From positions 1-19,066 of the forward strand of contig JAPTWT010000008.1 in assembly GCA_028064935.1 (NCBI GenBank): a stretch of 19,066 bases of DNA, read 5' to 3'. A program made the translations under genes and the position numbers. Under the pieces are notes generated by a model. It was not told where the DNA came from and made no database searches. It worked only from the letters and a program-made list of their open reading frames with translations. Source of the stretch: Gammaproteobacteria bacterium. GTDB taxonomy: Bacteria; Pseudomonadota; Gammaproteobacteria; Acidiferrobacterales; Acidiferrobacteraceae. This document shows, piece after piece, positions 12,676 to 18,968 of this stretch; positions within the stretch are counted from its first letter, which is position 1, and the number at the start of each line of letters is the position of its first letter.

Positions 12676-14304
12676 GCCGGCCAGGCCATTTTGCGTGGCC
12701 TGTTGGGCGACGACGCGCTGAATCTGCTGGATGTTCAGGAACATCCCCTCCTCCAGATAAATCTCGCGATTCATCACGCTGGTGTCGGCCTTGGTTTGCT
12801 TTTGCAGTTGGTCCGTGATTTTTTGGATAGCCTGGAAAGCTCCTGGGCCGGGGGAGCCTGAGGCCCCATACACATACGCGGAGGCGTCACTGAGGCCCCG
12901 CACGGTCACCGCCCGGGCAATTTCGAGCGCAATGAGGGTGCTGTAGGTGTGGACAAGCCGGCTTGCCACCCCGGGATAGACCGCGGCCAGGTCAACCATT
13001 TGATAGACCGGCAGCGGGGTCAGCTGCATGAGCGCCAGCGCCGGCCCCGCGATGGGTCTGTTGGTTTGAACATCGTGAACGGCCTGGCCGAAATCCACCG
13101 CCACGTCGTACAGGAGCCCGTTCTGGCCCAGTAACCCGAACTGCGCGTTGTTGGCCAACGAGGCGATGGTTGGCGTTTGGCTGGGTAGCTCGAACGGCCC
13201 GTTACAGGCCTCGAGATAGGATGGGCCGCCCGCTGATGTCTCATAAGGCGTCCACGCTGGCGCTGCCACCCAGTCTGTACTTCCCTGCAGCGTGCCACAG
13301 AGATAGACGTGGTCCTGCAGATAGTGAGCCTGCTGCTTTTGCTTATAGTCAAAAATCAGGCTGGAGTAGGCCGTTCCGGCATATTTTGATGCAGCCAGGA
13401 GACCCGCGGTCGTTCCCGGCTGGGTGCCGTACAACAGCGCCTCGATGTAGGCATGCGGGCTTAGGGTCCTCGGGTAAAATCCTGTCAGCGCGGAGCCGTT
13501 GGCGTTCTTGACGCTAAAGCCAGTCATGCTCAAGATGAGGTCCTTTATGTCCGTATCGGCGTAGCCCTGTTCGGTCAGTAAGGCCCATTCCGTATTGCCG
13601 TAGATGGCGGCGTTGTCGGCCTCGGAGGACGCCTGCTGCGAGGGCTGCAAACTGTTGAGCCAGCTGTTCAACGTAGTCACTGCGGATTGGGCGGTCGAGC
13701 AAAGACCGCTCAGGGCTTGGTCATAATCGGATGTCTGGCCGGAATTGGCGGCCGATTTGGCGCACACGTGCTGGGTTGCCGTAACCTGGCTCGAATTGCG
13801 CAGACCGTGAATCCCTGCGGTCTTGGCTGCTGCGTTCACTAAGTTCGTCGCGATGGCGCAGCTGTTAGCGCCGAGTTGATTGGCTATCTGCGCGAGCTTC
13901 TGCATGGAGTCGAGGATGTCCGCGCACATCGGGCAGAGACTGCGGATGGCAAGCTCCATGACATAACCTTCAGCGTTTTGCATGACGTCCGTCACCAGCT
14001 GCTGGAACTGCGCGCCGTTGATGAAGCTGAAACCGCCGAAGTAGAGACTGATGCCGCCGCAGCCGGCGTTCAGGCTAGGGGGTTGGAGCGATATGAGCTG
14101 CACGGAGGATGTCGGTACCCAGACGTGCAGACTGCCGGCCACCATGATGCGCCGGGTGCCAGTCGAATAGCTGCCGGCCCCGGAATAACTGGAGGTCAGG
14201 CTCTGAAACGCCTGCGACGCCGAAATGGAGGCGCGCGCGAACGGCCCGCCGAGCAGCAGGCCGGCGAGCAGGGTGAGCAGACTTACGACGGAGCGAATGC
14301 GCAA
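12625..14304 (-). CDS. traH: TraH-like conjugal pilus assembly protein, 559 aa
   Basis: Periplasmic or outer-membrane-associated F-type transfer protein needed for pilus assembly. A signal peptide (SLLTLLAGLLLGGPFARA) leads the family hallmark: a GGxL-like segment, then PPSLNAGCGGISLYFGGFSFINGAQF (cited by its ends PPSLNAGCGG and FSFINGAQF), and a Cys-rich LCPMCADILDSMQKLAQ with further Cys residues suited to disulfides. It is about 100 residues longer than F TraH (about 458). The C-terminal 60 residues have coiled-coil character. The TTG start is supported by GAGGA 7 nt upstream. It has its own promoter element, and the DsbC/G- and TraF-like proteins downstream probably help fold it. Confidence 0.9.
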   Translation of the reverse strand: MRIRSVVSLLTLLAGLLLGGPFARASISASQAFQSLTSSYSGAGSYSTGTRRIMVAGSLHVWVPTSSVQLISLQPPSLNAGCGGISLYFGGFSFINGAQFQQLVTDVMQNAEGYVMELAIRSLCPMCADILDSMQKLAQIANQLGANSCAIATNLVNAAAKTAGIHGLRNSSQVTATQHVCAKSAANSGQTSDYDQALSGLCSTAQSAVTTLNSWLNSLQPSQQASSEADNAAIYGNTEWALLTEQGYADTDIKDLILSMTGFSVKNANGSALTGFYPRTLSPHAYIEALLYGTQPGTTAGLLAASKYAGTAYSSLIFDYKQKQQAHYLQDHVYLCGTLQGSTDWVAAPAWTPYETSAGGPSYLEACNGPFELPSQTPTIASLANNAQFGLLGQNGLLYDVAVDFGQAVHDVQTNRPIAGPALALMQLTPLPVYQMVDLAAVYPGVASRLVHTYSTLIALEIARAVTVRGLSDASAYVYGASGSPGPGAFQAIQKITDQLQKQTKADTSVMNREIYLEEGMFLNIQQIQRVVAQQATQNGLAGGLLFTRGLAASVAAGH

Positions 14305-14335
14305 CTGCGTGTCCTCTAAGGAAGAAGTTTCCGCC

Positions 14336-14356
14336 TATAGCCCAGACCAAAAATTC
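14336..14356 (-). promoter_or_regulatory. Bipartite promoter-like element (GAA-N12-GCTATA) before traH
   Basis: Minus-strand GAATTTTTGGTCTGG followed by GCTATA, about 32 bp before the TTG at 14304. The first C of the second block is G here. Confidence 0.65.
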
Positions 14357-14384
14357 GTGCTGCGCAGCTTGTCGAAATCCCACC

Positions 14385-14840
14385 TTAGGGACAGCGCCAC
14401 GCCAGCCAGGCCATACCAAAAGCGACCACCACAAGCTCCAGCTCGTGACGGCCGGACTGCCACCAGCCAAGAGAGTGGCGCTTATGCGGAAACAGCCAGG
14501 GGATACCCAGGGGATTCGGCCAGTCAGTGAGCAGATGACTGAGACCGCCGGCCGAAAACCCGGCAAGGGCCGCGTCTACCCAGTCCGGCGAGGATGCTTG
14601 CGCTAACCGCCACGAGGTCCACGCGGCAAGGCCCGCCCACAGCAGCCCCCAGTGCGTCAGGGTGCGGTGATTCACCCAGCGGAACCGGCCGGCATACTCC
14701 AGCCGGTCCGGCGCCACGCCGCCAAACCATCCGGCCGGAATGGCCAAAAACCAGGCGGAACCCGGCAGTAGCGCGCGAACTGCGGCGGCCGCGCAGAGAC
14801 CGGCGGCAATGCCGACGAGGTGATGGCCGGTACGTGTCAT
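14385..14840 (-). CDS. DUF457/YdjM-like membrane-bound metal-dependent hydrolase, 151 aa
   Basis: Small inner-membrane protein with several hydrophobic helices and the family's metal-ligand pattern: GHH at the start, GGVAPDRLEY, HRTLTHWG, LSHLLTDWPNPLGIPWLFPHKRHSLG near the end (cited by LSHLLTDWPNP and LFPHKRHS). The substrate of the family is not established. The ATG at 14840 begins MTRTGHHLVG, as in relatives. An upstream in-frame ATG at 14876 lies in the tail of a hairpin repeat and overlaps the HD gene, so coupled initiation there is the alternative. It is probably cotranscribed with the HD gene. Confidence 0.78.
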   Translation of the reverse strand: MTRTGHHLVGIAAGLCAAAAVRALLPGSAWFLAIPAGWFGGVAPDRLEYAGRFRWVNHRTLTHWGLLWAGLAAWTSWRLAQASSPDWVDAALAGFSAGGLSHLLTDWPNPLGIPWLFPHKRHSLGWWQSGRHELELVVVAFGMAWLAWRCP

Positions 14841-14859
14841 GCGGCGTCGACCCAAGCCC

Positions 14860-15483
14860 TCAAAGCCGGCTGACATTGTAGGCCGAATGGCCTAGGGCTT
14901 CGTTCAACGATTCGAGCCACAGCGCCTTCGCCGCTGCCGGAGCCAGGCACAACACCACTTGGAGCGGCCAGTCATCCATTGCAGGCCGAATGGCCTGTCT
15001 GTAGGTGGCGTTGATATGCCATCGCCCTTGCGAGGGTAGCAAGGCCCACGCCTCTTCTCGTAAGGCCAGCAGGTCTGCCTGGTGGACGAGACCCCTTTCA
15101 GTCTCGCCGGGGCAAGGAACCTGCAGGTGCGCATAAATGGCGCGCAGCACCCGGTCTTCCATGCCCGAAAAACCATATAGCCGGCGCTTGACAGGCGTTA
15201 CGACATCGCCTACATAGGCCTCGGCCGCGTCGTGCAGCAGTCCATGAATACGCAGTGAGTCTGGTAGGTGGTCAGCCACCCGAACACAGTGCTCGGCCAC
15301 GGAGTAAAAATTCCGCACGTGGCCGTTGAACCGGCACTGCATGGATAGTGCATGCGCTATATCCATCCTGGATATAGTTGCCGGGTCCGGGTGCCTTACA
15401 TCGACGTAACGACCTGAACACGTCTCAACAGTTGACCCGCATCGGCCCCGTCGAATTGTGTCAATTTTGTCTAAGATAAACAT
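14860..15483 (-). CDS. YfbR-like HD-domain phosphohydrolase, 207 aa
   Basis: Metal-dependent HD phosphohydrolase of the YfbR/phage type, which removes phosphate from deoxynucleoside monophosphates. The motifs seen are ISRMDIAHALSMQCRFNGH (the YfbR-like opening), His65 in SVAEHC, His84-Asp85 in GLLHDAAEAYVGD, and Asp137 in HQADLLA. The length fits (about 200 aa). The ATG has GGAGG 10 nt upstream and a promoter element at 15515-15535. With the deoxyribosyltransferase fusion upstream it suggests that the element manages the nucleotide pool. Two dispersed hairpin copies are embedded near the C-terminus, translated as RQAIRPAM and ALGHSAYNV. Confidence 0.88.
   Translation of the reverse strand: MFILDKIDTIRRGRCGSTVETCSGRYVDVRHPDPATISRMDIAHALSMQCRFNGHVRNFYSVAEHCVRVADHLPDSLRIHGLLHDAAEAYVGDVVTPVKRRLYGFSGMEDRVLRAIYAHLQVPCPGETERGLVHQADLLALREEAWALLPSQGRWHINATYRQAIRPAMDDWPLQVVLCLAPAAAKALWLESLNEALGHSAYNVSRL
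14874..14895 (-). repeat. Dispersed hairpin repeat, copy C (end of the HD gene)
   Basis: Minus strand: stem TAGGCC / GGCCTA, loop ATTC, tail CAATG. Both ends of the stem changed together relative to CAGGCC / GGCCTG, another compensatory pair. The ATG of its tail is the possible upstream start of the DUF457 gene. Confidence 0.8.
14977..14998 (-). repeat. Dispersed hairpin repeat, copy D (inside the HD gene)
   Basis: Minus strand: stem CAGGCC / GGCCTG, loop ATTC, tail CAATG. Identical over 22 nt to copy B at 6027-6048, but read in a different frame. Confidence 0.85.
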
Positions 15484-15514
15484 ATCTAATAGTCCTCCAA
15501 CCCCATGGAGGCCT

Positions 15515-15535
15515 ATTAGGCCCTGCCAAAATTTG
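15515..15535 (-). promoter_or_regulatory. Bipartite promoter-like element (CAA-N12-CCTAAT)
   Basis: Minus-strand CAAATTTTGGCAGGG followed by CCTAAT, about 32 bp before the ATG at 15483. The first base is C instead of G; the spacing is unchanged. Confidence 0.6.
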
Positions 15536-15614
15536 AACCTTTGCGCGCCGCGTTTTTGAGCAACCCATCACTGTGGGCCGATAGTGGGGGCCAGGGGTGA
15601 CAGGCTGCAGAGAC

Positions 15615-17243
15615 TCAAGGCAAAACTTGACGGATATGGTCTGCCAGACTGCCAGCCAACGCGTCGATGCCGGTCTCGTACGCCGGCAGGAACACGTAAA
15701 TATCAACCCCGTATCGCACCATGGCATTCACACCCTCCACCTCCGAGCCGCGAAAATCCGTCCGATAGCCGATAACCGGGTGACCGTGCGCTCGCGCATG
15801 CACGATTTCCATGCACGTACCCGAGTCGACGTCCGGGCCATCCAGGCAGGCCACAAGGACGTCGCAAGTAGAAGCCTGTTCCACGCAATCCGCCGAGACT
15901 GCGGCCAGGTCGGGTAGCAAGACCTCTGCGCGACGCTGCGGCAACACGCACAGCGCGTCGGGCATCAGCCGCATGAGCGCTGCGGCAAGCGCCATGTTGT
16001 GATTGCGCTCGGCAAGCGAAAACAGCGGCCCCGCCATGTAGATGCGCGGCGCTCGTGCTTCCTCACGTGCTTTCGTTGCCTCAAGTGCGTATCTGTGGCA
16101 AGCGACCCTGGAACCTTCGGCAACCTCTTTCGGAATCAAGCTCTCGCGAAAAAATACCCGCTCGGCAAATTCTGCCTTCTTGCCTTCGTTGAACTCCGCC
16201 GTCGGCCGGTGATAACCCATCACTCTGGTCCAGACCTCGCAACGCTGGCGCTCATCCTCACGCAAAGCATCAGGCAGGTCCTCGCGCGGACCGTCGCTCG
16301 TGGGCCGTCGCTCTCCGGCTCCGGACAGGGAGTCAGTCGGCTCGGCAGCCCGCGCAGCTTTTTGCGGCGCCTGTTGAAAAAGCCGGGCGTAGTGTTCCAG
16401 GCAAGGCGTCAGTGGTCCGGCCTGTAAAAGCTCAGTACAAGTGAAAAGTTGCACCTCGCGGCCGTATGCTTCTCCGTCCTGAAATGTACAGTGGCTCAGG
16501 TTGGCATGGCGCAAATTCAGGGCCAACCGGACTTCAAGGGTGTTATTGTCGAGGTCAAGAAAATGCGGGCCTACTAGAGTTTCCATAAATACGCCATCCA
16601 CGTACACGTCGACGATACGCGTAAAATCCGAGTCATTCTCCGCAACTTGCGGTCCGTGGCTTGCACAGTCCAGGTCAACATACTCTATGGCCATTGGATG
16701 GAGCGAGCGCGCCATCAACTGCTCAGTTTTTATGCGCTCGGCGTATTCCGGGCTGATATAAGCGCCATGTACAAACGCCAAGGCTACCGAGGAGGTGGTA
16801 CGTTCCTCGACGTTCGACTCCTCGCTAATTGCGAGCAGCTCTTCATTCAGCTCACGCATGGCCGTAAGCCCGGGCAAAGCGTCACACCGGCCTGCCGGCT
16901 CCGTCAAGTATCCGGCACAAGTGGGAGCGCCGGGGTCTTTGCGCAACAACACCAGCTTACCGCCGACCCATAAAAACGCGCCAGCGGATACGAGATACAG
17001 CTCGGGGTGTCGTGTGCGCGTCAGTCCGGCCTGCATGTCCGGTACCAGTAAATCCTCCGGGTGCCCGTACTCGCGGCGATATTTCTCGTTGAGCCACACC
17101 ACGGGGCTGTGGCTCGATACACTTACGGTTAAATGGCTTCCTTCCATGACTGTGACGCGGGCCGTAATGTACACCTTGTCGCGTACCGCCGCCGGCGTAC
17201 GGCCTGCCAATACGTCTCCGACGGTGAATGTATTGGTTCCCAT
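15615..17243 (-). CDS. Fusion: Nudix-like + NrdD-like motif + nucleoside 2-deoxyribosyltransferase, 542 aa
   Basis: Three parts can be read. Residues about 80-220 look Nudix-like: the box near 118-137 keeps REL-N-EEL, but the earlier catalytic Glu is replaced (ALPGLTAMREL). Residues 335-366 match the short NrdD-related family (CEVWTRVMGYHRP, FNEGKKAEFAER). Residues 400-542 are a nucleoside 2-deoxyribosyltransferase domain: IYMAGPLF, CDVLVACLDGPDVDSGT, and the expected nucleophile Glu479 in CMEIVHARAHGHPVIGYRTD. The family cleaves or exchanges bases of deoxynucleosides. A low-complexity linker (about 295-330) separates the first part from the rest. It is the last gene of the operon starting at 18011, its ATG 3 nt after the preceding stop. 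Physiological role unknown; nucleotide salvage, or nucleotide-based defence, would fit. Confidence 0.82.
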   Translation of the reverse strand: MGTNTFTVGDVLAGRTPAAVRDKVYITARVTVMEGSHLTVSVSSHSPVVWLNEKYRREYGHPEDLLVPDMQAGLTRTRHPELYLVSAGAFLWVGGKLVLLRKDPGAPTCAGYLTEPAGRCDALPGLTAMRELNEELLAISEESNVEERTTSSVALAFVHGAYISPEYAERIKTEQLMARSLHPMAIEYVDLDCASHGPQVAENDSDFTRIVDVYVDGVFMETLVGPHFLDLDNNTLEVRLALNLRHANLSHCTFQDGEAYGREVQLFTCTELLQAGPLTPCLEHYARLFQQAPQKAARAAEPTDSLSGAGERRPTSDGPREDLPDALREDERQRCEVWTRVMGYHRPTAEFNEGKKAEFAERVFFRESLIPKEVAEGSRVACHRYALEATKAREEARAPRIYMAGPLFSLAERNHNMALAAALMRLMPDALCVLPQRRAEVLLPDLAAVSADCVEQASTCDVLVACLDGPDVDSGTCMEIVHARAHGHPVIGYRTDFRGSEVEGVNAMVRYGVDIYVFLPAYETGIDALAGSLADHIRQVLP

Positions 17244-17246
17244 AGG

Positions 17247-17687
17247 TTATGGCTCGGTTTTCTTACTGTCGACAAGGTTCTCGTGGGCCTGGTTGCCCGG
17301 ATGGCCGGGAGACACTCCTGTGTTCGTGGGAGTGCCCACTACGCGCCGCGCAAAACGCGCGCCGGCTTCGCGCCGGGCCTTGCTCTTTTCAGCAGTTTTC
17401 TCGCTGAAAAACGTGTAAAGGAAAAGGCCCGCAATAAGGATGGCCGGAAACCACAGCCAGGACGGCGCGGGCGTGTGTCTGACAGGCCTTTCAACCGGGG
17501 CGGGGACTCCGGCATAGCCCGGCAGCGGAGCCTGCGCGGCCGCTGCGCGCACATGCGCGCGATGAGCGTGTTTGGTCTTTGCCGTCTTCGTGGCCAAGTG
17601 CGCCGCCCGGACACTGCGAGCCCGCGCGATGTTGAGCTGCTTGAAGCTCACAGGCGGCAATGGTGTTGGCAGCAGTGCGCGCGGCAT
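17247..17687 (-). CDS. Hypothetical single-pass membrane protein, 146 aa
   Basis: A basic, Ala- and Pro-rich N-terminal part (many Arg and His, for example ARARSVRAAHLATKTAKTKHAHRAH) is followed by one hydrophobic helix, SWLWFPAILIAGLFLYTFF (about 76-94), then a basic and polar tail. No family recognised. The ATG directly abuts the stop of the upstream rhodanese-fold gene, and the downstream gene begins 3 nt after its stop, so all three are one operon. The charge pattern suggests that the N-terminus could contact nucleic acid or acidic partners at the membrane. Confidence 0.65.
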   Translation of the reverse strand: MPRALLPTPLPPVSFKQLNIARARSVRAAHLATKTAKTKHAHRAHVRAAAAQAPLPGYAGVPAPVERPVRHTPAPSWLWFPAILIAGLFLYTFFSEKTAEKSKARREAGARFARRVVGTPTNTGVSPGHPGNQAHENLVDSKKTEP

Positions 17688-18011
17688 TTAGTACGTCCCC
17701 ATGCGCATGGCGATGCGGTAGTTATGCCCGCCTCCGCGGAGCACGGTGAAGTTCGTGATGTGGGCCTTGAGCAAGGTTGCCACGTCCTGGCGAGCCTTGG
17801 CGGCAACGTCCACGACCAGCAACCGATGGCCTGACACCTGGGCAATATCTCCCATGCGCACCAGCGCGTTGCGGCTGATGTGCCAATATCGCCCCGGCAA
17901 CAGAGGACGCGCTGCCGGGCGCGGCCGCACATCCACGACTAACGACGGGGCGCTGGCCCACAGGTGGGCAAATTGGCCGGGTTCGGCCAGGTGGCTTGCT
18001 ATGACATGCAC
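17688..18011 (-). CDS. Degenerate rhodanese-fold protein lacking the catalytic Cys, 107 aa
   Basis: Aligns by eye with a single rhodanese domain: SLVVDVRPRPAARPLLPGRYWHISRNAL matches the opening strand and GHI segment (cited by its ends SLVVDVRP and YWHISRNAL). RLLVVDVAAKARQDVATLLKAH matches the active-site loop region, and FTVLRGGGHNYR matches the closing LxGG. At the position of the catalytic Cys there is Asp (VVDVAAKARQD against VVYCRSGNRS), so sulfur transfer through a persulfide is unlikely. The GTG start has AGGAG 7 nt upstream; promoter element at 18052-18072. It is first of three genes. It may be a binding or regulatory domain. The fold assignment is by pattern only. Confidence 0.6.
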   Translation of the reverse strand: MHVIASHLAEPGQFAHLWASAPSLVVDVRPRPAARPLLPGRYWHISRNALVRMGDIAQVSGHRLLVVDVAAKARQDVATLLKAHITNFTVLRGGGHNYRIAMRMGTY

Positions 18012-18051
18012 AACAGTTCTCCTTTCGTATGGGTGGCGCGGGTCCTGCTGT

Positions 18052-18072
18052 CATAGGCCCCGCCCAAAATTC
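18052..18072 (-). promoter_or_regulatory. Bipartite promoter-like element (GAA-N12-CCTATG)
   Basis: Minus-strand GAATTTTGGGCGGGG followed by CCTATG, about 40 bp before the GTG at 18011. It is among the copies closest to the consensus and nearly identical to the one at 3417-3437. Confidence 0.75.
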
Positions 18073-18104
18073 GCGCTCAGGCATTACCCCCCTTACGGCC
18101 GCGC

Positions 18105-18125
18105 GAATCCTTGCCAAGGCCTATA
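18105..18125 (+). promoter_or_regulatory. Bipartite promoter-like element (GAA-N12-CCTATA)
   Basis: Plus-strand GAATCCTTGCCAAGG followed by CCTATA, 31 bp before the ATG at 18157. It is divergent from the copy at 18052-18072. Confidence 0.7.
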
Positions 18126-18156
18126 TGCCCCGTGTCTTAACGACAGGAGAGACTTT

Positions 18157-18540
18157 ATGGAGAGAGAACTGACCGTATGGGAAACCCGGCAAGCCCCCGC
18201 TGATGTGGTACCGGGCCTTCCCGCGGGGTGCCCGCTGCGCTGTACGGTGGTCGTTGCGGTAGACCGCCGGCGGACCGTGCGATTCGTCGGGCGCATCTAT
18301 GTAGGATTCGCCGCCTCCGGTGGCGCGCGGCCTTTGGTGTTTGGGCAATGCATGCACACTATTGTGGGTGCGGCCCATGCCGGCAGCAGTTTTTGCCGAG
18401 GGCAAAAACAGCAGTTGGCGGAGATTGAACAACTTGCCGGCCTGTGGGCCCGGTGCCACCGTCAGAAGCTGACCCGCCTCACGCCTGCAGACCGCCTGTC
18501 CGTTTTGGCTTTGACGGGCACCGGGAGGATAGCGGCATGA
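18157..18540 (+). CDS. Hypothetical protein, 127 aa
   Basis: No family recognised. The N-terminal half is beta-rich (LRCTVVVAVDRRRTVRFVGRIYVGF). The middle contains Cys and His residues (FGQCMHTIVG, SSFCRGQ, ARCHRQ) that might bind metal but form no known motif. The C-terminal half is helical (QKQQLAEIEQLAGLWARCH). The start is clear: AGGAG 7 nt upstream and a promoter element at 18105-18125. The stop overlaps the ATG of the next small gene. The open frame extends far upstream without coding value. Confidence 0.7.
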   Translation: MERELTVWETRQAPADVVPGLPAGCPLRCTVVVAVDRRRTVRFVGRIYVGFAASGGARPLVFGQCMHTIVGAAHAGSSFCRGQKQQLAEIEQLAGLWARCHRQKLTRLTPADRLSVLALTGTGRIAA

Positions 18541-18710
18541 CTCCCCGTTCGGTGGGCAATGCCACTCGGGGCAATTATTTGAAGTACCGCGGGCGTTGTT
18601 ACGAGCTGTCCAAAACGACCTTCCCGACTACTCCATTATCACAGGCCGCTCGGCCTGCAATAGGAGAGGGCCCCTTGGGCTCTTGTCATCGGGAAGGAAC
18701 CTTTGTTTAA
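18537..18710 (+). CDS. Small hypothetical protein, 57 aa, coupled to the gene before it
   Basis: The ATG overlaps the upstream stop (ATGA), suggesting coupled translation. The sequence begins MTPRSVGNATRGNYLKYRGRCYELSK (cited in part: GNYLKYRGRCYELSK), a pattern like short plasmid or phage proteins, then turns into a low-information tail after the embedded hairpin repeat (SQAARPAIGEG). The C-terminal half may therefore have been created by insertion of the repeat. It is probably real as a short gene, but function and integrity are uncertain. Confidence 0.5.
   Translation: MTPRSVGNATRGNYLKYRGRCYELSKTTFPTTPLSQAARPAIGEGPLGSCHREGTFV
18641..18662 (+). repeat. Dispersed hairpin repeat, copy E
   Basis: Plus strand: stem CAGGCC / GGCCTG, loop GCTC, tail CAATA. 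It lies in the 57-aa gene and is read as QAARPAI, the same frame as copies D and M. Confidence 0.75.
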
Positions 18711-18739
18711 TTTTAGTTCTAGCAGAAACATTTTTCAAG

Positions 18740-18769
18740 GCCCCGCGCGCGCTGCGTGCGGGGCATTTT
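18740..18769. terminator. Terminator between the 57-aa gene and the tRNA cluster
   Basis: A 9-bp stem GCCCCGCGC / GTGCGGGGC (one G-U pair) with a 7-nt loop, followed on the plus strand by ATTTTG. It lies between convergent units and may also end the leftward tRNA transcript, where the T-rich tail is weaker. Confidence 0.75.
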
Positions 18770-18774
18770 GAAGA

Positions 18775-18850
18775 TGGAGCCGCCGGGCGGAATTGAACCC
18801 CCAACCGTCGCCTTACAGGGGCGCTGCTCTGCCAGTTGAGCTACGGCGGC
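18775..18850 (-). tRNA. tRNA-Thr (anticodon TGT)
   Basis: A 76-nt cloverleaf including encoded CCA. The acceptor stem GCCGCCG / CGGCGGC is perfect, the D arm GCTC/GAGC is intact, and the anticodon loop is CCTGTAA. Discriminator U73. Unusual points are C at position 33 in place of the near-universal U, and a G-G mismatch in the T stem (GGGGG against CCGCC). The 27-43 G-A mismatch occurs in some normal tRNA-Thr. Its activity in decoding is therefore uncertain. Confidence 0.88.
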
Positions 18851-18935
18851 GAAACTGCTGGCCTCTCATCTCAACTGGCAGAGATAAAAGGCAAGTCTCG
18901 CCTCTATGGCGCTCTGCCAGTTGAGCTACGGCGGC
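18851..18935 (-). pseudogene. Broken tRNA-Thr copy with an inverted D-arm segment
   Basis: Bases 18911-18935 are an exact copy of the first 25 nt of the tRNA-Thr (18826-18850), covering the acceptor 5' strand and D arm. No anticodon stem, T arm or 3' acceptor follows. Instead, at 18870-18883, the sequence CTCAACTGGCAGAG appears in inverse orientation to 18912-18925, a 14-bp perfect inverted repeat with a 28-nt spacer. This looks like a rearranged or partly deleted tRNA from an array. It could fold as a long hairpin in the tRNA precursor. Confidence 0.7.
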
Positions 18936-18968
18936 ATATTCCCTCGCAGAGGGCTTGGTGCGTAATGT

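Noticed and set aside
1332..18125. Reading the shared element as a T7-like phage polymerase promoter, because several copies read CTATAGG
   Set aside because: Only some copies have the G after TATA, the upstream part does not match known phage promoters, and no single-subunit polymerase gene is visible in the window. A bacterial polymerase with a special factor remains as likely.
1332..18125. Reading the shared element as a sigma-54 promoter (GG/GC blocks)
   Set aside because: The TGGCAC-N5-TTGC pattern is absent; the conserved parts are GAA and CCTATA.
18851..18935. A third functional tRNA
   Set aside because: Only the acceptor 5' strand and D arm are present; no anticodon stem-loop with a U33-like turn, no T arm and no 3' acceptor could be found.
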